Assembly (NCBI GenBank): GCA_913019975.1
Contig: CAJWBH010000003.1
Span: 1-64,000 of the forward strand
DNA from: Thalassolituus maritimus
GTDB taxonomy: Bacteria; Pseudomonadota; Gammaproteobacteria; Pseudomonadales; Oceanobacteraceae
DNA: 64,000 nt
Reading direction: 5' to 3'
Below are positions 44,183-53,864 of this stretch, one piece after another (the stretch's first letter is position 1; each line of letters begins with the position of its first letter). Made by a program: the position numbers and the translations under genes. A model generated the notes under the pieces. The model was not told where the DNA came from and made no database searches. It worked only from the letters and a program-made list of their open reading frames with translations.

Positions 44183-45012
44183 TACTCAATCACTTTGACA
44201 CGGTCGAACGATGGCAGGCTCGTCCAGGATTCCCAGTGCATCCAGACAGCCACCGCCTTACCCACAATGTTCTTCTCCGGTACGAAGCCCCACATACGGC
44301 TGTCTCCGCTGTTGCCGCGATTATCGCCCATCATAAAGTAGTGGCCATCAGGAACCGTCCACTCACCTTCAGGACCACCCCAGAGTGCAGCCTGCCCTGT
44401 CTCCCGATCACGCCCGGGCAGCCACTTAACCACAGGGGTCGCGTTGTCCATGGTCTCTTCACCGAGCACCATGGTCGGCGCATAGGCAGGTTTGCCGCCC
44501 AATACTTCTGTCGGCACAGGCTCACCGTTGATAGTCAAACGCAGATCCTTGTAAACGATGTGGTCACCCGGCAAACCGATAACGCGTTTAATGAAGTAAC
44601 GCGAGTCTTCCGGTGGGAAAAACACCATAACGTCACCACGCTGAGGTTGATCTACAGGAATAATAGTAGACCCGTTCCCCGGCACCCGCAGGCCATAGCT
44701 GAACTTACTGACCAGAATAAAATCACCGACCTGAAGGCCGGGCTCCATGGAGCCTGAAGGTATCTGAAAGGGCTCAAACGCAAACGAACGCAAGACAAAG
44801 ACCAGTGCCAGCACAGGAAAGAACTGCCGGGACTGGTCAATCAGAAACGGCTCTTTCGTTGCTTCGAGGATATTCTGCTGAGATGCACCGCTTTGCTCCA
44901 GCGCATCAACACGCTGCTGACGTTTACGGCGAAGAAAAAGTCGATCAACCAATACGACAAGACCCGTCAGGCCCGTGGCCACCATGAGAATCAGGGGTAA
45001 ATCAAGTTCCAT
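44182..45012 (-). CDS. lepB: Signal peptidase I
   Basis: A 276-residue inner-membrane protease that cleaves signal peptides of exported proteins. It has an N-terminal membrane helix (about 7-23), a basic cytoplasmic loop, a second helix (about 64-82), catalytic Ser88 in IPSGSMEPGL and Lys142 in YFIKRVIGLPGD, and the MGDNRGNSGDSR box. In most gammaproteobacteria lepB lies between lepA and rnc, but here neither neighbour is present; instead a coupled 38-residue micropeptide gene follows. Confidence 0.97.
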   Translation of the reverse strand: MELDLPLILMVATGLTGLVVLVDRLFLRRKRQQRVDALEQSGASQQNILEATKEPFLIDQSRQFFPVLALVFVLRSFAFEPFQIPSGSMEPGLQVGDFILVSKFSYGLRVPGNGSTIIPVDQPQRGDVMVFFPPEDSRYFIKRVIGLPGDHIVYKDLRLTINGEPVPTEVLGGKPAYAPTMVLGEETMDNATPVVKWLPGRDRETGQAALWGGPEGEWTVPDGHYFMMGDNRGNSGDSRMWGFVPEKNIVGKAVAVWMHWESWTSLPSFDRVKVIE

Positions 45013-45192
45013 AAAAGTGTCATATTCCTGCTGCAGGCTTACGCTAGACTAGAGGTCGGCCCATGCAACACTGCTGAGGACGCAGATTTGCAGGCGTGTC
45101 TGTCCGCTGTTAGGTCTGGCATTCTAACTGGCGGTGTAATTGATAGCCACCCGAATAAGGCCTGAAACACGCTCAGGCCAGGTAACGTCCTA

Positions 45193-46209
45193 ATGACCCG
45201 AATATGTACTCGAGATGGTATAGAGCTGGCCTACGAATCCATGGGGCCAGAAGATGCGCCGCCCGTCATCCTGATTATGGGACTGGGAGCGCAGATGCAC
45301 GTATGGCCAACCTCACTGTGTCAGCGTATAGTCGACGCCGGTTTTCGCGTCATCCGCTTCGATAACCGTGACACAGGAGCATCGACCTCTCTCGACGAGC
45401 ACGGCAACCCAAGTCTTATCCGGGTGTGGCTGGGACGCCGTCTGAACCGTAAGCCGCGCGTCCCGTATACCCTCAAGGATATGTCCCGCGATGTGGTAGC
45501 CCTGATGGATGAACTTGGACTGCCCAGCGCTCATCTCATCGGCGCCTCGATGGGCGGTATGATTGCGCAGATTCTGGCAGCGAAGAAACGCAAACGGGTC
45601 CGAAGCCTGACCTCCATCATGTCGTCAGCGTCAGCGCCAAAAGTGCCAGTAAGCCAATTACAGGTAATGCTTAAACTCGCCCGACGGCCTTTACAGCGCA
45701 ACAGAGATGAGCACTTCCGATACATCACCCGGATGAGCGAGGTGATAGGCAGCCCCGGCTACCCCATGTCAGAAGCAGAAATACAACGTCTGGCAGAAAC
45801 CAGCTGGGAGCGGACATCGAGCCCTCTGGGCTTTAAACGCCAGCTCGTAGCAATCACTCACGCCGGTGACCGCCGACGCCTGCTGCAGAAGATAAAAGCA
45901 CGCACCCTGGTGATTCATGGTGCTGATGACCCACTGATTCCGGTCACCATGGGCATCGAAACAGCCTCGCTGATATCCAAAGCCAAACTAAGGGTGATTA
46001 CTGGCATGGGGCACGACTTTCCTGAGGCTCTGGTGCCAAAACTGAGTCGCTTACTGATCAAGCACCTGAACCGTGCAAACACGGAGTGGCAGCAAAAGCT
46101 GAAGAAGAAAAAGCGTACTGAAATTCCCTCGAAGAAGGCAGCCAATGAAGACAGCAGTGACCCGATGGAATGGCTCGAGCCACTGGATAAGCCGGATCAG
46201 TCCGGCTGA
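45193..46209 (+). CDS. Alpha/beta hydrolase
   Basis: A 338-residue cytoplasmic alpha/beta hydrolase with catalytic Ser in GASMGGM, Asp in HGADDPLIP and His in GMGHDFPE. Size and the RFDNRDTGAST segment resemble the RdmC/aclacinomycin-methylesterase-like group, but the natural ester substrate is unknown. The last 60 residues are an unusual Lys-rich tail (KKKKRTEIPSKKA). It is convergent with the dGTPase gene and overlaps it by 13 bases. Confidence 0.88.
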   Translation: MTRICTRDGIELAYESMGPEDAPPVILIMGLGAQMHVWPTSLCQRIVDAGFRVIRFDNRDTGASTSLDEHGNPSLIRVWLGRRLNRKPRVPYTLKDMSRDVVALMDELGLPSAHLIGASMGGMIAQILAAKKRKRVRSLTSIMSSASAPKVPVSQLQVMLKLARRPLQRNRDEHFRYITRMSEVIGSPGYPMSEAEIQRLAETSWERTSSPLGFKRQLVAITHAGDRRRLLQKIKARTLVIHGADDPLIPVTMGIETASLISKAKLRVITGMGHDFPEALVPKLSRLLIKHLNRANTEWQQKLKKKKRTEIPSKKAANEDSSDPMEWLEPLDKPDQSG

Positions 46210-47576
46210 TATCCACTGAACTGACGCGCCATTTCTGCGGCGTAGTTGTCGGTCATGCCTGAGATGTAGTCGAGTGCCCGCATGTAGGCTTCATACAAGG
46301 TCCAGTCAGCGCCCGGGGCTGACCGTCCCATCAGCTCAATGATCCGCCGGTTACGGAATGTCGCCTTGCCTGTCTGAACATTCTCGCGCACAGCACCCAG
46401 AAAGTTTTCCAGTAACACAGACAGAGTGGCATAGGACCCGACCTCGATCGCAAGCTTGCGACTGTCGTTAAAAATTCGCTCCCGCGCCATCTGCTTGGCT
46501 CCGCCAACCAGATTCCGGACCTCGTCCGGGCAATAATCAATAATGCTGCCCTCCAGTGTTCCCGTCAGCAAAGCCTCCTGTTGGCGGATGAACGCGCTTG
46601 CCACAGCATTAACCATGGCCTCCATCGCCTGACCACGTAACATCTGCAGGCGACGACGAGGGTTATCTGCTTTCTCAAGGTCATCGAGGATTACCTCCCA
46701 CTGCTCAATCAGAAGTGGCTGAATCAGGTTCTCCACTTCCTCATACCGCAGCAAGCCAAGCTCAATACCGTCCTCAAGGTCAATCAGGCCGTAGCAGATG
46801 TCGTCGGCTGCTTCGAGCAGATACACCAGGGGATGGCGGCACCAGGCGTTTTTACCTGTCGGCAACAACCCCAGACTGGAAGCGACCTCTTTCAGAACCG
46901 GCAGCTCCGTATTAAAACAGCCGAATTTCTTTTCCTCGCCGCGCACAACATAGTCGACCGTCCACGGATATTTGAGAAAAGCGCCAAGTGTCCCGTAAGT
47001 CAGACGCATACCTCCCTCAAATCTGTGGTACTCCACCTGAGTAACAATACGGAAGCCCTGAGCATTACCTTCATAGGTCTGCAGATCAGCAGCTTCATCA
47101 GGGCTGAGCCCCTCAAGAAAATGCGCATTACGGGGATCGACAAAAAAATGCCGGATAGCATCTTCCCCCGTATGTCCGTACGGAGGGTTACCGATATCGT
47201 GAGCCAGACACGCGGCCTGAACCATAGCACCGACGTCACTGGCATCCACATGACCGGGCAACTGCTTACCCAGCATCTGCCCTACTCGGATACCCAGCGA
47301 ACGCCCTACACAACCAACTTCCAGGCTGTGTGTCAGTCGCGTATGAACATGATCATTCTCACTCAGCGGATGCACCTGAGTTTTTCTGTCGAGACGACGG
47401 AAAGCTGAAGAAAAGATTATTCGGTCGTAATCTTTATGGAATGGCGTCCGGCCACTCTCAAGCGCCAGGCTGCCCTGATGTTCACCAAAGCGGATCGGAG
47501 AGAACAGGCGTTCCCAGCTCATTCTCTGGCCCGATTGCGATTTTTCCTGAGATTCCATAAACAACTTCACTGACAT
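46197..47576 (-). CDS. dgt: Deoxyguanosinetriphosphate triphosphohydrolase
   Basis: A 459-residue HD-domain enzyme that hydrolyses dGTP to deoxyguanosine and triphosphate. HD-motif residues are seen in HTRLTHSLEVGCVGR and CLAHDIGNPPYGHTGEDAI, followed by a third His/Asp segment (LLEAADDICYGLIDLEDGIE). The ATG at 47576 has GGAG eight bases upstream; a second start at 47558 lacks one. Regulation of dNTP pools and defence against some phages are known roles of the family. Confidence 0.93.
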   Translation of the reverse strand: MSVKLFMESQEKSQSGQRMSWERLFSPIRFGEHQGSLALESGRTPFHKDYDRIIFSSAFRRLDRKTQVHPLSENDHVHTRLTHSLEVGCVGRSLGIRVGQMLGKQLPGHVDASDVGAMVQAACLAHDIGNPPYGHTGEDAIRHFFVDPRNAHFLEGLSPDEAADLQTYEGNAQGFRIVTQVEYHRFEGGMRLTYGTLGAFLKYPWTVDYVVRGEEKKFGCFNTELPVLKEVASSLGLLPTGKNAWCRHPLVYLLEAADDICYGLIDLEDGIELGLLRYEEVENLIQPLLIEQWEVILDDLEKADNPRRRLQMLRGQAMEAMVNAVASAFIRQQEALLTGTLEGSIIDYCPDEVRNLVGGAKQMARERIFNDSRKLAIEVGSYATLSVLLENFLGAVRENVQTGKATFRNRRIIELMGRSAPGADWTLYEAYMRALDYISGMTDNYAAEMARQFSGYQPD

Positions 47577-47701
47577 GGCTTGTACTCCGGAGTATAACGT
47601 CACTCAGCGCTGGCTTGCAGTTATATGTCCCTTAATCACCTTGCTCATGCACTGATCACCGTTATGCTCAGAAAAAATTCTATATTCTTTAAGCAGGCGA
47701 C

Positions 47702-50035
47702 ATGCTGAATCGTTACTTTGAACTGATACTTCGTAACCCCCTTATTACTCTGTTTACTGTTCTGTTGGCTCTTATTGCTACTGGCAGTGGCGTTAAAGAG
47801 CTGACATTCACCAGCGACTTTCGCGCGTATTTCAGCGAAAAAAACCCTGAATTACGCGCCTTTGAAGCTATGGAGAAACGATTTTCCCGACAGGATAATC
47901 TTTATATTCTCGTGTCTTCTGTCGATCAATCTCTGTTTTCAGAAGAAGGTCTGAGCCTTATTGAACTACTTACAGAGGAGGCCTGGACGCTGCCGCACGT
48001 ACAGCGTGTCGATTCACTTCATAATTTTCAGAATACGGATGTCGATGGCGATGAACTGATTATCGATAATTTTTACCGCATGGATGAGTTGCCAGAAAAC
48101 TTATCTGAGCTTCAACAAAAAGCCATCAATCACTCCGACCTGGTACTAAAAACCATCAGTGAAAACGGTGAAGTTACCGGAATAAACCTTACGCTCTTTT
48201 TACCGGATGGAGAATCCTCACAAGCCTCACTGGACGCCGTCGACGCCGCACGGCAACTTCTCGATTCTACACGCCCGGATTACCCAGGGTTTCTGATCGA
48301 GCTAGGCGGCTCTGCAACGTCCAATGTGACTATGGGTGAAGCCATCGGTCAGGACATCAGCTCGCTACTGGTCATATCTTTTGCTGTGATGCTGGTCATT
48401 ATGCTGGTTATGCTCAGAACCATTTCAGGCGTCGTTCTGGTCACGGCGCTTATTGGCATGTCGGTCCTGATCACTATGGGTTTATTCGGCTGGGCGGGAT
48501 ATACACTCACTCCCCCTACGGGTTTTGTGCCTACTGCCATCATGACCATCGCCGTCGCAGATACCATTCATATTCTGGTGTCGTATTACTTTCACTTACG
48601 TGAAGGTGAAGAAAAACGTGAGGCGCTGCTGAATAGCTTACGGATTAATTTTGCGCCGGTATTTATTACCAGCATTACCACCATGGTCGGCGTCCTCGCT
48701 CTGAACACCAGCGATTCTCCCCCCTACCGCGATATGGGGAATATGATCGCCGTCGGCGTCATGGTCGCCTGGGCCCTGACCATTACATTTTTACCCGCAG
48801 CGTTAACGATACTGCCGGCGCCAGACCGCTTTAAATCAAAGGGCCAGCACCGTTGGATGGATACCTTCGCTGACAGAGTTATACGCCATCACAAAGTACT
48901 CTTCATTGTCATGCTGGCGGTCGTCGCTGGCTGTGCCACTATGGCCAACCGCAATATTATTACCGAGCGCTGGCATGAATTTTTTGATGAATCATTCGAA
49001 GTCCGGCGGACCGTCGACAATATCGATAAGTCACTGAAGGGGCTTCATGCTCTCTACTTTGTCGCCGACTCACAGAAAAATGATGGTATTAATCAAGTCG
49101 ATTTTTTACATCAGCTGGATGGATTTGATCAATGGCTGGAACAACAACCCGGTGTCGTCCATGTCAGCTCGTTGACTGACACCATCAAACGCCTGAATAA
49201 AAATCTGCATCAGAATAATGATGAGTGGTTTCGGATACCTGAATCATCCGAAGCTGCGGCACAGTACCTTCTGCTGTATGAGCTGTCTTTACCAATGGGG
49301 CTGGGACTTGAAACGACCATGACCAGTAACCGCAGTGCGACTCGACTCAGCGCGACGCTTGAGCGCACTGACTCAGCGAGTATCCGGGAGCTGGAAGCAC
49401 GCGCGGTCGAGTGGGCAAAGACACATGCGCCACTGCTTAATATTACCGAGACAACGGGTCTGGATGTGGTGTTCGCCAACCTGACACACCGTAATGTATC
49501 GTCGATGCTGGAAGGAACGGCACTGGCATTGGTATTGATTTCGTTATTGATGGTTGCCGCGCTGCGCTCGTTCCGTCTTGGCGTCATCAGCATGGTGCCG
49601 AATGTTTTCCCTGCTCTGATGGCCTATGGGCTCTGGGGTATTCTGGTGGGACACGTCGACACCGCCACCTCAGTGGTTGCCTGCCTCTCTTTGGGGATCG
49701 TCGTCGACGATACCGTGCATTTTCTGAGTAAGTACAACTACGCGCGCGTGACTCTGGGTCGGAATGTCGAGGATGCGATTCGGTATGCCTTCCAGACAGT
49801 CGGCGTCGCCTTGCTAATCACGTCAGCAATTCTGGTCGGTGGTTTCACCGTTATGGAGTTTTCACACTTCCAGCCAAGCCGGGCGATGGGACTCTTACTG
49901 GCACTGACTATTGCCGTTGCACTGATCATCGACTTTCTGCTGTTGCCGCCACTGCTACTCCTGGTGGACCGGCGCCAGCAATCCACTCTCGATGATGCCG
50001 TCAAAGATAAACTGAACGGCCAGAGCGCACAGTAA
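47702..50035 (+). CDS. RND-superfamily exporter
   Basis: A 777-residue inner-membrane exporter of the MMPL-like branch with two repeated units (helices about 220-380 and 610-765) and a helix-4 signature in each repeat: VPTAIMTIAVADTIHILVSY and SLGIVVDDTVHFLSKYNYA. No adaptor or outer-membrane partner is encoded beside it. It stands alone on the plus strand; its last 81 bases overlap the convergent marC gene. Confidence 0.88.
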   Translation: MLNRYFELILRNPLITLFTVLLALIATGSGVKELTFTSDFRAYFSEKNPELRAFEAMEKRFSRQDNLYILVSSVDQSLFSEEGLSLIELLTEEAWTLPHVQRVDSLHNFQNTDVDGDELIIDNFYRMDELPENLSELQQKAINHSDLVLKTISENGEVTGINLTLFLPDGESSQASLDAVDAARQLLDSTRPDYPGFLIELGGSATSNVTMGEAIGQDISSLLVISFAVMLVIMLVMLRTISGVVLVTALIGMSVLITMGLFGWAGYTLTPPTGFVPTAIMTIAVADTIHILVSYYFHLREGEEKREALLNSLRINFAPVFITSITTMVGVLALNTSDSPPYRDMGNMIAVGVMVAWALTITFLPAALTILPAPDRFKSKGQHRWMDTFADRVIRHHKVLFIVMLAVVAGCATMANRNIITERWHEFFDESFEVRRTVDNIDKSLKGLHALYFVADSQKNDGINQVDFLHQLDGFDQWLEQQPGVVHVSSLTDTIKRLNKNLHQNNDEWFRIPESSEAAAQYLLLYELSLPMGLGLETTMTSNRSATRLSATLERTDSASIRELEARAVEWAKTHAPLLNITETTGLDVVFANLTHRNVSSMLEGTALALVLISLLMVAALRSFRLGVISMVPNVFPALMAYGLWGILVGHVDTATSVVACLSLGIVVDDTVHFLSKYNYARVTLGRNVEDAIRYAFQTVGVALLITSAILVGGFTVMEFSHFQPSRAMGLLLALTIAVALIIDFLLLPPLLLLVDRRQQSTLDDAVKDKLNGQSAQ

Positions 50036-50596
50036 TACCCCCATTACCCGCATAATCACATGCATTCCGGTTACCCCCAGCAAGCGGGTAATCGGAGTTG
50101 CAGCAAACAGACAGATCAACGTCAGAATCATAATGGCCAGAATGCACACAACCACGGTGGCTTGCTGATAAATATCGCTGGCGTGGGCCATCATCAGCAT
50201 AACGGCCCCCATACTTCCGGGCCCGGCAATCAGAGGCAATGCCATGGGGAACACAGAAACATCCTGACGCTCCTGTGTTTCTTCGTCCTCAAGTTCGGTT
50301 GTACTGCTGGCCCCCGAAGTCCTCGCAAACACCATTTCGATGCCAATCAACAGCAAAATAATGCCACCGGCAGTACGTAATGAGGCCATCGAAATTCCCA
50401 GAACGGACAACAAGGCCTCACCCAGGATGGCGAAAATGAGTAAGACTATAGTCGCAACCACAACAGACCGGATCGCCGTTTTCTTACGTTTCTGATCCGA
50501 ATATTCAGATGTTAACGCCGCAAAAATAGCGGAAATATCAATCGGACTGACCGTCGCAAACAGCGTGGCCAGTGTGATTGCAGCGATTTCTAGCAC
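49955..50596 (-). CDS. MarC family inner-membrane protein
   Basis: A 213-residue integral membrane protein with six hydrophobic segments. The typical MarC features are IDISAIFAALTSEYS near the N terminus and FPMALPLIAGPGSMGAVMLM. Despite the name, MarC is not a proven resistance factor and its function is unknown. Its 3' end overlaps the convergent RND exporter gene by 81 bases; both C termini look complete, so the overlap is probably real. Confidence 0.88.
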   Translation of the reverse strand: MLEIAAITLATLFATVSPIDISAIFAALTSEYSDQKRKKTAIRSVVVATIVLLIFAILGEALLSVLGISMASLRTAGGIILLLIGIEMVFARTSGASSTTELEDEETQERQDVSVFPMALPLIAGPGSMGAVMLMMAHASDIYQQATVVVCILAIMILTLICLFAATPITRLLGVTGMHVIMRVMGVLLCALAVQFIFDGIIESGLLAPVHQE

Positions 50597-50758
50597 AACT
50601 CAACCTTGTTTTATCCTGTTCAACTTTGACTCTAGCACTCCCCCAAAGTCGACTCCAGTGAATGCCCGTAATCCGGGCGTTAATACCAAGGTCTAGCTGT
50701 TCTGCGACATCCCTCAAGGCTAGTTTGGTGAAGTACCAATAAAAACGAGGAGTGGGTT

Positions 50759-51028
50759 ATGGCTTTCCGATCTGATGAAGACAAAAAGGCCTATTGGCGT
50801 AAAAACCTGAATCTGATGTTCGTACTGCTGGTGATCTGGGCAGTCGTTTCATACGGATTCGGCATTCTGTTACGCCCTGTGCTGGACGCAATTCCAGTCG
50901 GTGGCGTTGGCCTTGGCTTCTGGTTCGCACAACAGGGGTCCATCTATGTGTTCCTTGGCATTGTGTTTTTCTACGCCAAAAAAATGCGCGAACTCGACCG
51001 TGAGTTCGGCGTTGATGATGACGAATAA
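50759..51028 (+). CDS. DUF4212 small symporter subunit
   Basis: An 89-residue inner-membrane protein with two helices (about 18-38 and 56-76) and the family's central VGGVGLGFWFAQQGSIYVFL segment. DUF4212 proteins accompany SSS transporters of the VC_2705 type and are thought to be their small subunit. A strong ribosome binding site (GAGGAG) precedes it; 12 bases separate it from the symporter. Confidence 0.93.
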   Translation: MAFRSDEDKKAYWRKNLNLMFVLLVIWAVVSYGFGILLRPVLDAIPVGGVGLGFWFAQQGSIYVFLGIVFFYAKKMRELDREFGVDDDE

Positions 51029-51040
51029 GAGGAGCCTGAT

Positions 51041-52819
51041 ATGGATCTGCAAACCTTAACCTATATCGTAGTGGGACTGACGTTCTCACTCTACATCGGT
51101 ATCGCTATCTGGGCTCGCGCCGGAACGACAGGTGAGTACTATGCGGCTGGCCGCGGTATTCACCCGGTCGCCAACGGTATGGCAACGGCCGCGGACTGGA
51201 TGTCAGCCGCGTCATTTATCTCCATGGCGGGTCTGATTGCCTTTAAAGGCTACGACGCCTCTATCTTTCTGATGGGCTGGACCGGTGGTTATGTGCTGTT
51301 GGCACTCTGCCTTGCACCTTACCTGCGTAAGTTCGGTAAGTTCACTGTGCCTGACTTTATCGGTGACCGTTTCTATTCAAGCACCGCCCGTATCGTGGCA
51401 GTGATCTGTCTGATCGTCGCTTCGCTGACCTACGTAATTGGTCAAATGAAAGGTATCGGTGTGGCCTTCTCCCGCTTCCTCGACGTGGACTACGCGACCG
51501 GCCTGTATTCAGGTATGGCAATCGTATTCTTCTACGCCGTACTCGGTGGTATGAAAGGTGTTACCTATACACAGATCGCGCAATACTGTGTACTGATTTT
51601 CGCTTACACCGTCCCTGCGGTCTTTATCTCACTGAACCTGACCGGTAACCCTCTGCCTCAGCTGGGCCTGATCGGTGACACGGCTGACGGTACACCGCTG
51701 CTGCTGAAACTCGACCAGACGCTGGTTGACCTGGGTTTTGCGGAATACACGGCTCAGAAAGGTGGTACCTTCAATATGATGATGTATACGCTGTCTCTGA
51801 TGCTGGGTACAGCCGGTCTGCCACACGTCATCATTCGTTTCTTCACTGTACCTAAAGTGAGCGACGCACGTACCTCTGCTGGCTGGGCTCTGCTGTTCAT
51901 TGCGATCCTGTATACCACTGCGCCTGCGGTAGGTTCTATGGCTCGTCTGAACCTGACCAACACTATTCAACATGGTGAAGTCGGTGACCCACAAGGCAAC
52001 CTGGTGTATGAAGAACGTCCTGACTGGTTCAAGAACTGGGAAAATACCGGCCTGCTGCAGTTCGAAGATAAGAACGGTGATGGTCGTATTCAGTACTACA
52101 ACGATGGCAATGCTGAGTTTGCTGCAAAAGCAGAAGCTGAGTACGGCTGGAAAGGTAACGAGATGGTGAAAGTCGACCGTGACATCATGGTACTGGCCAA
52201 CCCTGAAATCGCGAAGCTGCCGAACTGGGTGATTGCTCTCGTCGCTGCCGGTGGTCTTGCCGCTGCACTGTCGACCGCTGCCGGCCTGCTTCTGGCGATC
52301 TCAACAGCGATCTCTCATGACCTGCTGAAGCGTACCTTTATGACAGGCATCAGTGAGAAGAGCGAGCTCTTATCAGCGCGTATCGCGATGGCCGGTGCAA
52401 TTCTGGTGGCGGGCTACCTTGGCCTGAACCCTCCGGGTTTCGCAGCACAGGTAGTGGCTCTGGCCTTCGGTCTGGCTGCTTCCTCGATCTTCCCAGTGCT
52501 GATGATGGGTATCTTCTCGACGAAGGTGAACAAGCAAGGTGCAATCGCCGGTATGCTGACAGGCCTGCTGAGCACACTGCTCTACATCTTCAGCTACAAG
52601 GGCTTCCTGTTTATTCCTGGCACTGAACTGCTGGCGAATACTCCGGATAACTGGTTCCTTGGTATTGCTCCAGAGGCGTTTGGTGCACTTGGTGCCCTGC
52701 TCAATTTCATCGTGGCCTTTGTGGTATCGAACATGACGGCACCTGTGCCTGACGATATCCGTAAGATGGTTGAAGACATCCGCGTACCGAAAGGTGCAGG
52801 AGGCGCTCAGGATCACTGA
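51041..52819 (+). CDS. SSS-family sodium/solute symporter (VC_2705 type)
   Basis: A 592-residue transporter with about 13 helices and SSS signatures such as GRGIHPVANGMATAADWMSA. It is closest to the acetate/short-chain acid symporters paired with DUF4212. A soluble insertion (about 305-390) contains an EF-hand-like loop DKNGDGRIQYYN (residues 343-354), which has ligands at positions 1, 3 and 5 but an Asn instead of Glu at 12. The substrate is probably acetate or a small carboxylate, but this is inference from the family. It ends with a strong terminator. Confidence 0.92.
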   Translation: MDLQTLTYIVVGLTFSLYIGIAIWARAGTTGEYYAAGRGIHPVANGMATAADWMSAASFISMAGLIAFKGYDASIFLMGWTGGYVLLALCLAPYLRKFGKFTVPDFIGDRFYSSTARIVAVICLIVASLTYVIGQMKGIGVAFSRFLDVDYATGLYSGMAIVFFYAVLGGMKGVTYTQIAQYCVLIFAYTVPAVFISLNLTGNPLPQLGLIGDTADGTPLLLKLDQTLVDLGFAEYTAQKGGTFNMMMYTLSLMLGTAGLPHVIIRFFTVPKVSDARTSAGWALLFIAILYTTAPAVGSMARLNLTNTIQHGEVGDPQGNLVYEERPDWFKNWENTGLLQFEDKNGDGRIQYYNDGNAEFAAKAEAEYGWKGNEMVKVDRDIMVLANPEIAKLPNWVIALVAAGGLAAALSTAAGLLLAISTAISHDLLKRTFMTGISEKSELLSARIAMAGAILVAGYLGLNPPGFAAQVVALAFGLAASSIFPVLMMGIFSTKVNKQGAIAGMLTGLLSTLLYIFSYKGFLFIPGTELLANTPDNWFLGIAPEAFGALGALLNFIVAFVVSNMTAPVPDDIRKMVEDIRVPKGAGGAQDH

Positions 52820-52840
52820 TTAAAGCAGTGGTTCTACACA

Positions 52841-52873
52841 AAAAAAGCCCCGGCAGTGCCGGGGCTTTTTTTT
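52841..52873. terminator. Terminator after the DUF4212/SSS operon
   Basis: AAAAAAGCCCCGGCA and TGCCGGGGCTTTTTTTT form a 15-base stem with A/T tails on both sides. It lies about 20 bases after the symporter stop and the same distance before the end of the convergent esterase gene, so it can end both. Confidence 0.95.
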
Positions 52874-52890
52874 GGATCTTCAATCGCCTG

Positions 52891-53766
52891 TTAGCGCAGC
52901 GTTTCGACAAATTCGATAACAGGCTCAGCACTGCTTGCCTTAAAAAACAACAGTGGTGACATGGTACCGATAATCGTCACGTGGGACGTACCTTCCAGTT
53001 GCTGAATAGCGACATCTTTACCAGCTTCCTGAAGCTTGTCTGCCATGGCAAAGCTGTTTCTTTGCGGGTCAACCAGGTCATCATCTTCTGGAACCAGAAG
53101 CAGCGCGGGAACGACAGCCTCGGAAGCAAACTCTATCGGATTTGAGTCTGGCGGATAATCCGGATGAAAGAATACAGGCTTCACCTCTTCGATTTTGATC
53201 GGATAAAGATCGTATGGTCCGGCAATGCCTACCCAGCCATTTAAGACGTCTGAACGATCAAGATTCTCACGCCCAAGCCAGGTCTTATCCAGTGCCATCA
53301 TGGCCGCATTGTAGGCTCCGGCACTGTGCCCAACCAAAGTCATTCTAGAGTCAGGGTTGTATGCCTGAAGATCTCCGGAACGGATTATTTCGGATAACTT
53401 ACGGACGGCTCCCGCGCTGTCGTACAGAAACTCGGGGTAACGCACTTCCGGATAGAGACGGTAGTCAGCAACGGCGACAATATAGCCTTCACTGGCCAGT
53501 CGCCGGCCGACAAAACGGTAGTCACTGCGCGAGCCACTATTCCAGCTGCCGCCATAAAAAAAGAGAATAACTGGTGTCTTCTCTTCCGGTGGACGACGTT
53601 CTTTTTTCTCAGGAAGGTACAGATCGAGCTTGTGGCGTTCATGCTCACCGTAAGCGATGTCTTTACGAAGATCTGCGTTGTAAACGTTCGAAATTCCGTT
53701 CACGAGGCCCAATGGGCTACATGCACTTAAGATCGAGGCTATGGGGAGCCAGATCAATTTTTTCAT
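52891..53766 (-). CDS. Alpha/beta hydrolase lipoprotein (esterase)
   Basis: A 291-residue protein with a lipobox signal (ASILSACSP; lipidated Cys at 16) and an esterase fold. It has oxyanion region FFYGGSWNSG, nucleophile Ser in GHSAGAYN, an Asp in PEDDDLVDP and His in GTSHVTI. It belongs with the BD-FAE/HSL-like esterases; it would act at the envelope on an unknown ester. It is monocistronic, facing the symporter operon. Confidence 0.87.
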   Translation of the reverse strand: MKKLIWLPIASILSACSPLGLVNGISNVYNADLRKDIAYGEHERHKLDLYLPEKKERRPPEEKTPVILFFYGGSWNSGSRSDYRFVGRRLASEGYIVAVADYRLYPEVRYPEFLYDSAGAVRKLSEIIRSGDLQAYNPDSRMTLVGHSAGAYNAAMMALDKTWLGRENLDRSDVLNGWVGIAGPYDLYPIKIEEVKPVFFHPDYPPDSNPIEFASEAVVPALLLVPEDDDLVDPQRNSFAMADKLQEAGKDVAIQQLEGTSHVTIIGTMSPLLFFKASSAEPVIEFVETLR

Positions 53767-53816
53767 TAACTCTGAACCTGAGGAGTAAAAGATCCGACAT
53801 CAACCAGATCAGAAAT

Positions 53817-53849
53817 ACAAAAAGCCGGCCCTCGTAAGCAGCCAGCTTT
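53817..53849 (-). terminator. tpx terminator
   Basis: On the minus strand AAAGCTGGC pairs with GCCGGCTTT and is followed by TTG and further T's. It starts 16 bases after the tpx stop codon. Confidence 0.75.
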
Positions 53850-53864
53850 CAGCTTATTGGTAAA

